A DNA stretch of 64,000 nucleotides from Zizania palustris (taxonomy: Eukaryota; Streptophyta; Magnoliopsida; Poales; Poaceae): the NCBI GenBank assembly GCA_019279435.1, contig JAAALK010000288.1, positions 74,919,499 to 74,983,498 of the forward strand, read 5' to 3'. Of the stretch, positions 32,337-44,338 are shown piece by piece. The position numbers and the translations under genes were made by a program. How positions within the stretch are numbered: the stretch's first letter is position 1; every line of letters begins with the position of its first letter. The notes beneath the pieces were generated by a model. The model was not told where the DNA came from and did not search any database. It saw only the letters and a program-made list of their open reading frames with translations.

Positions 32337-34794
32337 TCAAGGAACACACAGTCTACCACCCTGCTGGTAGAACTGCTCCTGATCACCACGAGCCCTCTCT
32401 GCTCTCTCAACTCGCTTCCTCCTGAAGCAAAACTCCGCAAGATGCCCGTCTCTCTGACAGTACTCACAATGATAGGTGGGCTTCTTGGGGTGTGGTTGAG
32501 GCTTGGGATTCTTGGGCTCAGTGGTGTTAGGTGTTGTCTTCTTGTGCTGAGAGGGTCCATGAAGAGAGTCTAGAGAAGAGTGGAGGTGTTTGGGCTTTGG
32601 AACCCAGATAGGCTTCTTGGGTGGAGCTTTGGGTGGTTCATGAATCACTCCATCCTTGGGCTGACAAGCCTGGGAGGACTTAGTGGAGTGAGTATTGGGA
32701 TACCTCTGCTCTGGAGTCATTTTACTCCACTCCACTGCCCGGCTAATGGCACTTTCAAAGTCAGCCTTGGTGTAGGTATAACCTACTCCAAACCCATCCT
32801 GCCTCTTGAACTACTGGATCATCATACCGAGCTGAGGCTCTCTGGCACTAATCCAACTCAGGATGGAACGGAGGTAAAAGTTCTCATTCTGAGAATCTGC
32901 TAGCTCCTCTCTCAAGGAAGCTAGAACCTCCACCTGAGACAAGCAGGTCTCACACTCACTCTCTACTTGAACAGACTTCTCGGCTTTCAGCTTAATCAAT
33001 TCCATTCTAAGAGACAGGCAGTTCTCACAGATAGTGGGTGGAACTGATAGTGTCTCAAGCTCTAGCCTAGTCTGCGCAAGCTCAGCTCTCAACCTCTCCA
33101 AATCACCCAAATGCTCATCGCCCTTGGATTTCAGCTCAGCTATTGTAGCTAGATGAGATGGGCAATCAACACAGGGTGCGACGACAATGGCTTGAGCATC
33201 TTTCAGCTCCAGCTGAGCGCTTTCAAGCTCAGTGGCCAAAGCGTCCCTCTCATCAACCCTTTCTGTGTACTTGGACTTCAGAGTCGACAAGTCACACAGA
33301 AGCACCTCACATTTCGGGCACTCACTGCTATCACCCAAGCAAGGGGAAGAAGATAGACTCTCAATTCTGCCGTTGGCCACGGCAAGCTCACTCTCTAACT
33401 CATCTATCCTCTTCTTAGCCCCCGTAAGCAATTTTTCCCGATATTTTAACTCCTGATGATTGCTCTCAAGTAAATCAACGATTTCGCGCTCATAGGATGA
33501 TACCTTTTCGTTGTCGTCGTCGGAGTCATCGGAGGAGCTCTTTTCTTCCTTATCCCCAAGAGCCATTGAACAGAAGCTCTTGCCGGATCTTCGGCACTGG
33601 TGTGAGCGGCTCTTCGGCTTGTCTCCGAAGGCCATGAAGCAGAGGCCCGCCGGATCGTCCTTGTCCTTCCCCTTCCTGATGGCGATCTCCTCATCGCTTG
33701 AGCTCGATGAAGAGGAAGAAGACGCGGACCGCTTGAAGTAGCTCTTTTCCATTTCGGCGAAGAAGGCCTTGTCGCGCTTCTTGTTTTCTCGCTGGTAGTC
33801 CTTCAGGGCCTTCTTGAAGAATCTGGTCTTCGGCTTGCCCTTGTTGAAGGATGAGCTCTCGTGCTTGCCGGAGTCGTGGAAGCCACCACCGGTGCCCTTC
33901 TTGTGACCATTGCGCTTGGGGCAGTCGGCGATGAAGTGTCCTGGATCACCACACTCAAAGCACCCAGATTTTGTGTCGTGTCTTTTGAACATTCTCTTGT
34001 CATAGACACGACGCACCCGGTTGTTAAAAAGACACAAATCATCATCTCCCAACAACTCAAGCTGGTCCTCAGTGATAGACATCAAAGAGAACCCAGCACA
34101 GCTCACAGAAGAAGGATCAACAGAAGGTGTAGCAAGGGCCAGAGATTTTGATCCAGAACCAGTGAGATTTGATCTCAGCTGGAGATCAACCTCAGTAGCC
34201 TTCAGCTTGCTAAACAGCTCAGAAATGATCAAGGTATCATAAGAAGCACTCTCAATGATAGAAGATACCTTGATCTCCCAGATCTTTGGGTCCAAGGTAT
34301 GGAGAACCTTGAGCGCCTGCTCATGATCTGAGACTAACTGAGCACCCTCAGCCTTGTTGTCCCAAAGCTTGTTTATGATCGACTGAAAACGACCAAACAA
34401 AGCCTCAACAGATTCACCTGGCTTCTGTGTGAAATTCTCATATTCACGCCGGTAGGTCTGATAGAGCTGAGCCTTGACCTGTGTTGTTCCCTCATGGTGT
34501 GCCTTGAGGGTAGCCCAGATCTCTCTCGCAGTGGAGAGATGACTCACACGCTCAAACTCAGTGGGACCTAAACCAGAGAAAAGAATGTTCACAAGCCTTA
34601 CTGTTGCTCAGATGCTGAGCAATGATACCAGCAGTACCATGCTCAGCGACTGGCAATATGACAAACGTGGTGTGAACGCAAATGTCCCAAATGTCCGAAC
34701 CCTGGCTCATGAGATAGGCTCGCATGCGAGTCTTCCAATAGTTATAGCCATAGGCTTCCAAGGATGGGACCTTGCCAGGAGACGTCATGGTCAC
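32337..34794 (-). pseudogene. E gag with two zinc knuckles and coiled coil
   Basis: Starts at about 34794 (TSPGKVPSLEAYGYNYWK). A frameshift lies near 34600, then an open stretch of 593 codons (34592-32811), then an in-frame TAG with coding continuing to 32337. The capsid-like UBN2-type domain has REIWATLKAHHEGTTQVKAQ and YRREYENFTQKPGESVEAL. Knuckle one is CFECGDPGHFIADC (about 33960-33920). A Ser/Asp-rich stretch and a long coiled coil follow (LTGAKKRIDELESELAVANG). Knuckle two is CEYCQRDGHLAEFC near 32450. The large gag with an internal coiled coil fits Sireviruses, whose gag is longer than in other copia elements. Confidence 0.85.
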
Positions 34795-34839
34795 TACTGG
34801 GGTTTAGAACCGGTTAAGGTATGGAAAAACCCTAACCTT

Positions 34840-34851
34840 GCTCTGATACCA
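34840..34851 (-). other. Primer binding site of E
   Basis: The complement reads TGGTATCAGAGC, two bases inside the 5' LTR end. It matches initiator methionine tRNA and fixes the element's orientation as minus. Confidence 0.85.
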
Positions 34852-34853
34852 CT

Positions 34854-36826
34854 TGTAGGACCGAAAGTAGCGACTAGAGGGGGGGTGAATGGGCGCCTTA
34901 AAAATTCTTTCGAATATATGGCCTGTTCCCAACACCCAACGCACCTCAAAAGACTAAGCAGCAGAAAATGAACAGATAGCCTAAGTCTAAAGGTATCTAT
35001 CCTAGAAGCAACTGAAGTTAAACAGAGAACTACCAAGACAGTGTAACTAGGCATATAAACAAAGTATACTAGACATGTCAGGCCAAACTTCTCAATGAAA
35101 TGATCTAAGTATGTATAAAGTGAGATGAGAAGTTACTGTTAGATTTGTCTCCTGTTGGAACTCGGTGAAGCCTGCTTCGCCGGTCGAGGTCTGCTTCGGA
35201 GGTTGGTGTCAAAGTCTGCTTCGGAGGTCAGTGTCGAAGCCTGCTTCAGAGGTCAAGGTTTGGTTCGGAGGTGGTAGTCGAAGTCTGTCGAAGGTGTGTC
35301 GTCTATCTTAGGTCGAGGTGGCAAAAAACCGAAGATGCTTCGAGGCTAAGTATGGAAGTATCGAAGCTAACTTCGAAACAGAGTGCTTCGAAGTCTGTCC
35401 TTTGAACAGAATGCTTCTAACACAACGCACAGACAAACAACCTTCGAAGGAGTAGCGAAGCCTGTCACACGATAGAGAAACCAAATTCGAAGCCTACACT
35501 CTACCTTCGAAAAAGCAACCTTCAAAAAGGGAAGCGAAGGCTGACACGCGACAGAGAAACCAAAGCAAAGTCTATCAGTGAGATTAGCTTCGAAGCTAAC
35601 TCCGAAGCTTGACGAAGTATCGACTTCGAACGGCTCGTGACTGAGAATACCTTCGCAAAGATTATCAAAGTATGTAAAGCTGATAGAGTGCAAAGTGTTC
35701 TGCGAAGCTAGAAACACAGCACAAACTTGAAGCCGAAGATCAATCGAAGCCTTCGAAGATGTTAGATCGAAGCCTGCCTCACGGAGCTGAGGGACTTCGA
35801 ACAGAGAAGGGGCTTCGATTGAAAACAGCCAGAAAAGGTATTCAGTCTTGTCTGCTTCGATCAAAAAGCTACGCAGAAAAAGCAAAGCCTGAGTACTATT
35901 GTATTGTTGCTACAGTGTAGTAGTACTACTTGCAACAGCAAGAACTAGTACTACTTGCGTGAAGAACACACGCAACAGAAGCACCTTCTCCAGGATAAAA
36001 TCAACAGCACACACCAAAACGAAGATTCTGATTTAGAGAAGTTAATGCACACATCCACACACGAACAGGAAATGGAATCCTATGGGAATGAATAAAATCA
36101 AGGGATGCAATAATGAACCAAAAACACCAAACAGAACCTGGCGGCGCACACAAGCAGGAAAGGAGAGAGAGTGCAAGAGACAAAATGACCCAAAGGAGTA
36201 GTATTGATTTCAGCCAAAAGGGTAGTCCAACCCTAGGGATTGGGGTCCTATTTATAGGCTGCCCAACACTAGGAATATTCCACCAGCCCCTTAGGGTTTG
36301 TTTTACAGACGCAGGAATAAAGGAAAAGACTCTACTGCCCTTAGGTATTTTTACAGACACGACTGACTGACTGTGGGCCTAGAGATACAGATGACTTATC
36401 CAGAAGCTAAGTTTTCGTAGCGACTACAGCTTCTCTTCTGGACAGTCGGATACAAGATCAACGGTTGTCAGGTTTGTGCCGAAACTGACAAACACTACTC
36501 CACCGACCTTGCACCAGGTACCCGGATTGGGCCGGCCCGATTCCGCAGCTCTCGCAGCCCGGCAATCACTCACCGCTCGTGTACCTTAGTCAACCCTGGT
36601 CAACAGCCTAGTGGGTCTTCTACTGCTTCTAGCCCATGCACCCGGATTGGGCCAGTCCGACTTCGCAGCTCTCTCAGCCCAACAGTCGCTCGCTGCCCGT
36701 GTACCTGAGTCACACGCGACCCATGAAACAGCAGATCTCTTCTTCTTTTGTCCTCTTTGACTATCGTTGACAATGACTCATCACTTCTGGAGCCATGAGG
36801 CCCACGCTATTCAGCATGGCTCCTCA
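34854..36826 (-). repeat. 5' LTR of element E
   Basis: Same ends and layout as 25572-27565. TATA box at 36249-36256 (minus strand). Promoter for the E genomic RNA. Confidence 0.9.
36249..36256 (-). promoter_or_regulatory. TATA box in 5' LTR of E
   Basis: TATAAATA in element sense, identical context to 26991-26998. Confidence 0.6.
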
Positions 36827-37640
36827 GTTAGTCGTTGGGGGCTGCTGATACTGATCGAGTCGAATAACCTTATATCTCTGTTCTTCATTAGAGTAGGGTT
36901 GTACTACAAAGTATGCGGTTTGGTGGTACCCTTGAGGAATGTCGTCGGGTGCCCCCTTGGCAGCACAAGATTTGGCAGCATATTCCTGGCGATTCCGTAT
37001 ACAGGCTGGGGTACCTCTTGTTTGATCGGCCCTTGTGGTGCGGCCAAAGGCTGCGCCGATGGTGTACCCCTACTGAAGGGATACGTATTCTGGGACAGGT
37101 CATGTCTACCCACCCCTTAGAGCGCTGTTGTCGACAATGGAGCCGTCGCGTCAGCCTCCTAGCCGAACGAAGTGTTCGACGGACCCTGTCTTATTGCCTC
37201 TTGTGGTGTTGGCACCGGCCGATTGTGTTGAGGGTTTTGCAGCAGGCGCGGAGGATTGGTCGAAAAGTACACCAGGCCTTGGGTCGGTTCTCGAGCAATT
37301 GTCCCATCGATAGTCTTCTTGATCAATTTATGCAGGGTATTAACCAACACCTCGGACTGATTGATGAGGGCGTGATGTAGAGCGTTGTCGATAGCTTCTT
37401 GAAAAGTAACATGCGGACTCTCAGTCTACAAAGAGATCTCACGGCCGTGGCTAGTCTCAGCAATTGACTCCTCTAGACAAGACCAGGTCGAGTCATGTCG
37501 AAGGCGTTGAGGCACAATTTATTGTAGTTATCCACGTGATTTAGTACCTCCACCCTCTATTCATTGATCAAAGCGTCCATCATGACCGGGATGATGTTAA
37601 TGTCATTGATTTTGCCCGGCCAAGATGAGTGATCTGAAAA
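36827..37640 (-). pseudogene. D leader and N-terminal part of gag
   Basis: Lies between the D primer site and the E insertion. A minus frame at 37350-37159 reads LVNTLHKLIKKTIDGTIARE then LVYFSTNPPRLLQNP, a Pro/Gln-rich gag start. Just before E it reads LDQYQQPPTTD; after removing E and one copy of the duplication it continues as RYLMPNQQEDDW at 25562. This proves E is inserted in D gag. Several frameshifts are present. Confidence 0.65.
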
Positions 37641-37659
37641 GGTCCCACCAGGTGTGCCA
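37641..37659 (-). other. Primer binding site of D
   Basis: The complement reads TGGCACACCTGGTGGGACC, separated from the LTR by CACTTTT. It has an intact TGG start, unlike A. It sets D on the minus strand. Confidence 0.7.
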
Positions 37660-37666
37660 AAAAGTG

Positions 37667-38704
37667 TGTTGGTGTATTTTTGGTCACACATGGCCTAAGA
37701 GATCTGTTTAACTCTAGTGCAGGTCCTATAATCTTAGAAAAACTAAGGTTCTGAGCGTGATAATCAGTTTGACCCTGCAACTGATAAGGAGTCATAAATA
37801 ACAATTTTAGTAGCAATGTCGATCGGCTATCAAGTCGATGACTGTGGCAAGAATAGAATAAATAGGAATGAACGCACCTATCGACCATGGGGTCGATAAC
37901 CACGCCCACGCTATCGGGATGAACACTCTATCGGCCTTGGGGTCGATAACCATGCCCACGCCCATGCCAAATAACATATTCATATCATTAAGTCACCGTA
38001 ACTGCAAGATCTAACCTAACCAAGACAGTCGCTAATCATGATAAATCAATAACACTTTAACACATCAAGCATACTTTATTTAGATGAATGATACATAGCA
38101 TGAACAAGGTACAATAGATCAAGATATCGGACTTAACCGATGAAGCCTGAAACTATGATGCCTAATTCACATCAATATAAGAGATCAAAACTGATGCAGC
38201 CTTAGACCTAGCAAAATACACAAAGATAAACCCAGCGATCACACCAGTCAGGCTGATACCTCAAGAGATCGATATGATGTAGCTTTGAAGAACACAAATC
38301 TTAATTGATGTGACCGTCGGGGTGGCGGGACTCACCTCTTCACTGGATATCGAGATGATGCAGCCATGTTCTAAGTGCCAAGTCCCGTCAGGATTAACCT
38401 TGAAAATCCAAGGGTGGTGATGTGCCAAAAGTAGTAGTTTGTTGTGGTTGATTGTGTGTTTTTTAACCTAGCTAATTAGATACATATTTATAGTCTGGAG
38501 ACTTGCCATCCAAGTAATCTACATTGTAACCAATTCTGGATCATCTCTATCTTCTCCCACCTTCATTGGCTCCTACATGTTCGGTCATATTATAACAATA
38601 TGGACGAGCTTCTTTAACCACCTTTGACTGGACTCCTTTTGACTTCTGTTGACTGTGCGACATCACTAGGTGGGCCTGGACTATACTAAATCTTGGCGTC
38701 AACA
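37667..38704 (-). repeat. 5' LTR of element D
   Basis: The complement starts TGTTGACGCCAAGATTTAG at 38704 and ends ATACACCAACA at 37667, the same ends as the LTR of A. It is 1038 bp against 1127 bp in A. A TATA box lies at 38485-38492. Two copies of a GGTCGATA-ACC-CGCCCACGC block occur at 37890-37965. Confidence 0.85.
38485..38492 (-). promoter_or_regulatory. TATA box in LTR of D
   Basis: The plus strand TATTTATAGT gives TATAAATA in element sense, matching 9793-9800 of A. Confidence 0.5.
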
Positions 38705-38800
38705 CCGACCCACGACTCTTGAGTCCTTGGCTCGGGTTCAGCACTAGTATCACCGACCATCGACTCTTGAGTCCCTGGCTCAGGTCTGGTACTGATAGTG
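38705..38800. repeat. Two-unit tandem repeat (48 bp) next to the D LTR
   Basis: Units at 38705-38752 and 38753-38800 share CCGACC-A-CGACTCTTGAGTCC and TGGCTC-GGT. They start exactly at the D LTR border. Origin unknown. Confidence 0.6.
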
Positions 38801-39142
38801 CTGATCCTGATCCCTGACTTCATGGTGTCCCTTTGCATGGCATGTGTTTTAAGATTTATTTAGGAATCTCTGAAGAATTCAAGTGGTTCTATCCCAAAAT
38901 TCCAACAAGCCCATATTTCAATTGGTTTAGATGCTTCACTGTGTGATGTAATTTGGTTTTGCCTATAGAGGATAATTAAGCGATTGATATAGAAAAGATA
39001 TAGAAAACAGAGGTGTTGCGCCACACGGGCGCTACCTTTGCCGACCCCAAGTTTCTCCTAGAGTGCATCGCTCAGTTGAAAGAACATGTCATCATCATGG
39101 AGGTCAGTAAGATTGTTGTGATCGACGAGGCATCAAGGGAGG
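38801..39142. other. Unassigned sequence with a short coding-like stretch
   Basis: Mostly without features. From about 39010 to 39140 one plus frame gives LRHTGATFADPKFLLECIA then LKEHVIIMEVSKIVV, which looks like a protein but is under 50 codons and lacks a start. It could be a fragment of a retroelement antisense ORF. I do not recognise it. Confidence 0.35.
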
Positions 39143-39415
39143 CAAGGGCGTAGCTAGGGGTGGTCAAGGTAGGCCCAAAACCACTCAAAAATGGCACATC
39201 AATAGGTCTATTTTCACATACAGCTCAATTTCAAACCGTCCAACAACTCAATTTATGTCATTTTAGTTTGTTATAATATATTATTGCTATATCTATATAT
39301 AGTAGTTTTGCACAAAAATATTTTATATGTATATATGAAATTTATGATGTTATACAAAATCAAAACATGCATTAAATAGGCACACCCAAGGATTTTATCC
39401 TGGCTACGCCTATTG
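39143..39415. mobile_element. Possible short hAT-like non-autonomous element
   Basis: Imperfect terminal inverted repeats: CAAGGGCGTAGCTAGG on the left; the right end complement reads CAATAGGCGTAGCCAGG. The interior is AT-rich with no ORF. Such GGCG-AGC-AGG ends are common in plant hAT elements. No 8-base target duplication could be seen, so the assignment is weak. Confidence 0.4.
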
Positions 39416-39929
39416 GGGGAAAATATTTCATCCTCCAGAGGTCAAAGACATTCCCCTGAAGATACAAGCAGAAGGGACGAAGACAGAAGCCTTGATCTTC
39501 GAAGATCCTAAAATATCGAGGTTTTGCTATATTCGGAGTATTATACAGCGAAGACCTCCATTAAGGTTTCGGCGTAACGAAGCTTCCCGAAGCCTTTCCA
39601 CCCGAAGGGGTGTTGCCAGCGAGGATAAAAGATTTATCTTCTTTCTGATTAAATTAGTATTTTACCTTTTTACCCCTATGAAGAGTATTAAACAATATCT
39701 TCTTAGTCGGTTTTAATTAGAGGGTAAAGGAGTCTTTTTTCTTTAATATTTGGTCTATAAATACCCTTTATGACTCTGTAAAGGGTATCAATACTCAGAT
39801 ATTTAATACATAACTTCGAACTACTTCGAGCTATTAACCTATTTGGAGGTTTGAGATAGCCCGCTTTCACAAACACTTTGTCACACATACAATTTCTTAA
39901 ACCTGTTAGCGTAATCTTTTACGCCAACA
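39416..39929 (+). mobile_element. Truncated LTR of an unidentified gypsy element
   Basis: The right end reads TTACGCCAACA, like an LTR end. TATAAATA lies at 39756-39763 and CTTCGAAGATCC-type words to its left. The left end is missing and no internal region follows, so this is an LTR remnant in plus orientation. Family not identified. Confidence 0.45.
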
Positions 39930-40032
39930 ATGCCATATACCAATACCAACCTACACTAAGAGATGACTGGACTCCGTACTCAGCTTGCTTCGAGGAATAC
40001 TGGTGCCAGGGTTTTATTAAGTAGTCCACTTA

Positions 40033-40562
40033 GAGCATATTTAAAAGACTCTCTATTCAGCTCTCTAATCTATTCAACTCTTCAAGTCAAATTTTAGCAA
40101 TCCAGATGAAAAAACATCCTCCAGTTAGCTACCTAAAACAACCTTTCCGCTGGCCAGATTTGGCCAGCCATCTTGGCAGGCTATCTATGCGGCTGGGTGC
40201 TGGGCGGCTGCATGGCCCACTTGGCAGTCGGCAGGAAAAAGGCAAGAAGCACAGGAACGGCAGGAAGAAGCGGCAGGAACGGCAGGAAGAAGAAAAAGTT
40301 AACAAAGAAAGAAAGAAAGGAAGGAAGGAACGGGAGGAAAGAGAAATAAAAAAGAAAGGAAGGAAAGAAGGAGAAATAAGAGAAAGAAATAAAAATAAAA
40401 ATATTTTAAAAAAATCTAAAATTTTATAATTTGGGTAGAGATCGAGTTCAGAATAGAGACTCAATTAGAATATATAGAAAATTTAAAAAAAATCTTTTTG
40501 AAGAGTTGGCTAAATAGAAAAATAAAAAGTAAAAAATAATAAAGAGTTTTTTGAAGAGGCTC
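40033..40562. mobile_element. PIF/Harbinger-like MITE remnant
   Basis: Flanks are TTA (40030-40032) and TAC (40563-40565). The ends are inverted over about 60 bases: left GAGCATATTTAAAAGACTCT, right complement GAGCCTCTTCAAAAAACTCT, then CAACTCTTCAA shared on both sides. GAGCATC-like starts after TTA are common in grass PIF-type MITEs. The middle holds a purine-rich run (40230-40400, GGAAGAA-type words). No ORF of interest. Confidence 0.5.
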
Positions 40563-42230
40563 TACGAAGGTATTTTTTATGGTAATGAAAGTGTAAATAA
40601 GTGGTGTAATCAAAATAAGAAAAGATCCGATGTTGACAGGTTAAGCCTCGTGAAGGATTATGCTAGCGGGGCCATTCAGAAGAACCCCTATTTATCTTGA
40701 TCGATTAAGATCGCCACTAGCTGACAGCGTGACACCCAAATGACTAGCTAGCTAGCAGCCCGGAGATGACACACTGACGTTCGGGCACATTTGTTCCGTG
40801 ATCACGATCGAGATAGCCGTTTCTGAAGCGACAACGACCTGCATATCGATTGATCGGTCGAACTCTGTTCGACTCATTCCTTTACCATTTGCAGGTATGC
40901 CAAAGCTGACCTGAGCCGCCGTCGTTTTCGCCGAGGAGGAGATTACTCTAGCTTAGCTAGTCATCGTCGCAGTCACGGCACGCAGGGTCGCACATGCACG
41001 GATGCATACATCTGGGAGGAATCTCTGTCCACAATGTGCGAGAGAATTGATCGAGCGAATGATTGAGAAAAGGCAGGCCCGCGCATCTACCGAGCTGCAT
41101 GAGCATTGATTCGGTCGAGCGTGGTTATTATTCCGGCAAGTTGATTGGGGTTCGTTCGATCGTAGTGGCGGTCCCGACGAACGCGGACATGCATGTACAG
41201 TGGCGGGGAGAAGAGGAAGAGAGGAAACGCAACTAGATACCCGACCAGGTGCGTGCGTGCGTGCGATTCAGCGGCGAGACGACGTGAAACCCGGGAAGGA
41301 ATGGCCGACCTGAGGCATGAACATATTTGACAGTATTGTTGGCAGTTGGCACCTCCAATGCGCTCGCCGGACACTTGTGCGCTCAATCGCCAGTCCACCT
41401 GCGTATCTACCACTGCTGCTTCTACCAGTCCGGGAGCTCTTCCCCGCCCCTGCACGGAGATTCATGCATGCTCATACCTTTGCTTGCATCTGCCTACTAG
41501 TTTTGGGTTGTCAACTTGTCTAGAATAAAAATTAGTTGAAACAAAATGTTTGCATATATCATCGATCGATTGTGTTGAAACCTTAAAAGCTAAAAAAATG
41601 GGTTTAGCTGAGACGTTCTAGGAAAATTTTGTTTAGTTACCGTAATAGAGTCGTGGATAACAAAAAATATTTTTTCCATACCTAGAAAATTGCATTTCAC
41701 CATAAAACTGGGTTGAACCCGAACACTCTGTTTCGTAACAAAAATTGTGGATAACTACAATTAGTTTTTTGCATGCCCAGAAAATGTCTTTTACCCAGAA
41801 AAAACAGTTGTATGCATGCTAAGAGTTACTAACATTTTGGACCCAGAATCTTTGTAGAACATTTACAGAGATAAAGCAGGCTATAGTTTAAGTGGGGTAA
41901 ACATATCGAGCATGATCTCACCAAAGATTTTCTGCACTAAAATTAGCCAGGCAACAGGATGACCTCATCACCTAATCACATCATTGTGTTGGCCAGCGAC
42001 GTTGATGGAATCAAATCTCAATGGCACTCGTTATTTCGTCAGGCCAGCATCAGGCAGGGATTTCGATCGATCGACCGATCGATGTCATGTCATGTCGATC
42101 GTGTGCGCACAGGGGATGGAGAGCCCAAAATGGGGCCAGGAGACGAACTAAAAGCCTCGTCATTTCCTACCCACCTTTTGCTCGGCATTTAGCATATCCA
42201 GATAATCATGATGCAACGTACGGTTCGTTT
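40563..42230. other. 1.7 kb with no recognisable gene or element
   Basis: Mixed composition, with GATCGATC and TAGCTAGC words and some GC-rich parts (40900-41480). ORFs up to about 120 codons exist (for example minus 41087-41455), but their composition is not protein-like and no domain is visible. No LTR ends or terminal repeats were seen. It is the longest stretch here not explained by transposons. Confidence 0.5.
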
Positions 42231-42961
42231 CTCTACCTAGAAAAGAACTATTAGTGACATAACAGTTATTACCTAACGGACATCATATCCGCTACCCTTA
42301 TCGCATCACTAATGACCTATCATTAGTGCTGAGTATAGATGTTCACATGTCACTAAAGATCAGTGACACACATACATCTATACTCGTCACTAATAGTAGA
42401 CCATTAGTGGTGGGTATAGATGTCCACATGTCACTAAAGATCATTTTTTTATTTCAGATCTATTCTATACAATTTCGTTTAGTTTCTTTCAGTTCAAATG
42501 AGTTAACAATTAGATCCGAGATGATTATGTAGGTTCTATTGTTATCATTTTTGTCATCGTTCTGAATGTGATTTTCATATGATCATCGTCGGTGAGGCCT
42601 CTACCCCGAGTCATAATAGAGGAGGAGAGACGATGACGACGACGACGATGATGATGATGAATAGATCTGGGTAGTCATGGAGACACTCTATCTATTATTT
42701 TTGTTGTTATCCTGATATGCTTTCAATGTGGTCATCTTTAGTGGGGATTCTACCTTGAGATAAAATAGAGGAGAGGCGATGATAAAAAAGAGATAAGAGG
42801 TGATAACAATGGAGGAGAGCAAGCAATAGGATTTGGTGAAGCAATGGTAATAACTTTGTACCATTTGTTGAAGCATTTCAATACCGATGAGTTTATGGTC
42901 GGGTAGAGCGTGAAGTAACGTCGGTAGCCGTTGAGTAGATCTTATAGTGATACTAGCCACC

Positions 42962-44258
42962 TATTGATAGCAAAAAATGACATTAATGGTTAAGATTGTC
43001 AAAATATCAATTTTGGTAATTTGGGCTGAAAATACACGTGTCCCGGGTGGGGCCGAAGCTCTATAGGGCCGAAGGTCCACCAGGCTACGAGCTTCGAAAG
43101 CTTCTAACCAGCCCCATAGCCTTTTGGCTCGAAGGCCTTCAGAGGCCTATTCCGCCGAAGCTTCGGCCCGAAGAGCAGGCTTCAGTGGGCCTAACCGAAG
43201 GCCTACTCCGGGCAGAGATAGAGTTGAGTCCAATTTTTGATTAAGTCTTAGCTCCACACGTGATCAAACTGAATCCTACCAGATTAGGCTTAGAGATTAG
43301 AAGTCTAGCCCCTATAAATATAGGGGTGAGGCCGGTTTAGAACCCCCCAACACAAATCAACCATAAAGCCCTAGCTTTGAACCGTACTTTACTTTACCTT
43401 TACTTTTTTGTATTCTTCGTGGGTTTGCCTGGAAGCCCTCCGACGGCCACTTCGGAACAGTGGTAATCCTTGTTACTTCGCTTGTGAAGTATCTGTTAAT
43501 CTACGTAATAGATTGTTATCGCCTTGTTACTTTGCCTATGAAGTATCCACTAATCTACGTAACAGATTGCTACCTTCACCCCTAGTGCAACACTTAGCAG
43601 GATTTGGTCCTCAAGCCGAATTGGTACTCCGAATCTACTCTGTTGCAGGTTACCAGAACACCCTTCGGGCAAGATCCCTACTTCGACCGCCCGTGCCGGA
43701 CCAGTCACACTGTTGTCGGATTGACCAGGTCCCGCACGCCAACACGCTTCGCCAGTAGACTTCGTCACGATAGGCTTTGCCACGCTCGTACTCCGCTCCG
43801 AGACGAAGTTGCACTCGCGCGTTGCGTCTAAGTCATTATTTTGTATCTTACTGTATCGGAGGCTTCACACCGACCCCGTTGTTCGGAGGTGATTGTCGCG
43901 TCTAGATCGGTTCAGAGTCCATCTTCGGCCAGATTAGTCTGAAGCACCGAAGACACCCTTCGGCGGAACACTTCGCACCAGATGCCGAAGGTACACTTCG
44001 GTGACACCCTTCGCACTATACTTCGAATCAATCAGGCTTTGATCAGTTTGTTGATTTGTTCTATTTGATATATTTCTTTGGCTAATTGGATTATTTTGTG
44101 TGATCTGATTACCTGGTGACTCCACCCCTCTTACCACGGTTAAGGGTAGTCGGAACGCGACGTCGGTGTTATGTTACGCTTAGGCTTGTTCCTAAGTATG
44201 TGCATACTTTTGGATCATCGAACTGACCCAAGTGCAGGGGCACATTTCTGTGTAAACA
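42962..44258 (+). repeat. 5' LTR of F1
   Basis: Ends CATTTCTGTGTAAACA. Between its ends it is studded with CCGAAG and CTTCGG words (43060-43210 and 43920-44030). TATA box at 43313-43320. The terminal TG has decayed to TA. Confidence 0.88.
43313..43320 (+). promoter_or_regulatory. TATA box in 5' LTR of F1
   Basis: CCCCTATAAATATAGGGG contains TATAAATA, inside a short palindrome. Confidence 0.55.
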
Positions 44259-44265
44259 CACTTTT

Positions 44266-44283
44266 TGGCGACTCCGCTGGGGA
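44266..44283 (+). other. Primer binding site of F1
   Basis: TGGCGACTCCGCTGGGGA follows the LTR after CACTTTT. It begins with TGG as expected for the complement of a tRNA CCA end and differs from the sites of A and D. The tRNA was not identified with confidence (tRNA-Arg is reported for related grass elements). Confidence 0.65.
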
Positions 44284-44338
44284 GAGCTATGCCAACATGA
44301 CGGGTACATCTACAGCGACTACTACGACAACCGCAACA

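Larger units (their letters stand above)
25572..36826 (-). mobile_element. Element E: Sirevirus-like Ty1/copia
   Basis: An 11.26 kb insertion with LTRs of 1994 bp (25572-27565) and 1973 bp (34854-36826), flanked by GTCAG (25567-25571) and GTTAG (36827-36831). In element sense the LTR runs from TGAGGAGCCATG to GGTCCTACA. A TGGTATCAGAGC primer site, a long gag with coiled coils and two zinc knuckles, and a copia-order pol (protease, integrase, RT, RNase H) follow. Several purine tracts precede the 3' LTR, a Sirevirus trait. It lies within the gag of D. Gag and pol are broken by a few stops and frameshifts. Confidence 0.88.
2512..38704 (-). mobile_element. Element D: Tat-type Ty3/gypsy, host of A, B and E
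   Basis: D runs on the minus strand from its 5' LTR (37667-38704). The order is primer site, gag N-terminal part (36827-37640), gag C-terminal part (23966-25571), protease to early RT (8556-9576), a deletion, the last codons of pol (about 8476-8555), and the 3' region with an antisense ORF (2512-3006). It is interrupted by E (25572-36826), A (9577-23965) and B (3007-8475); coding sense resumes across each insertion. The 3' LTR is missing: the element stops at 2511 against an unrelated LTR fragment. The gag has the CKWHN-x-SH-x-TN-x-C finger seen in Tat elements. D and A share LTR ends, so they belong to one family. Confidence 0.75.

Noticed and set aside
39147..39160. 8-bp target duplication for the hAT-like element
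   Set aside because: The bases outside the two ends do not match, so only the inverted ends support the call.
40230..40400. Purine-rich ORF encoding a Lys/Arg/Glu-rich peptide
   Set aside because: Low-complexity GGAAGAA-type repeat inside a MITE-like element; not a credible gene.
41087..41455. A 122-codon minus-strand ORF in the unassigned region
   Set aside because: No domain, no start context or neighbouring support; the composition looks random for a GC-rich stretch.
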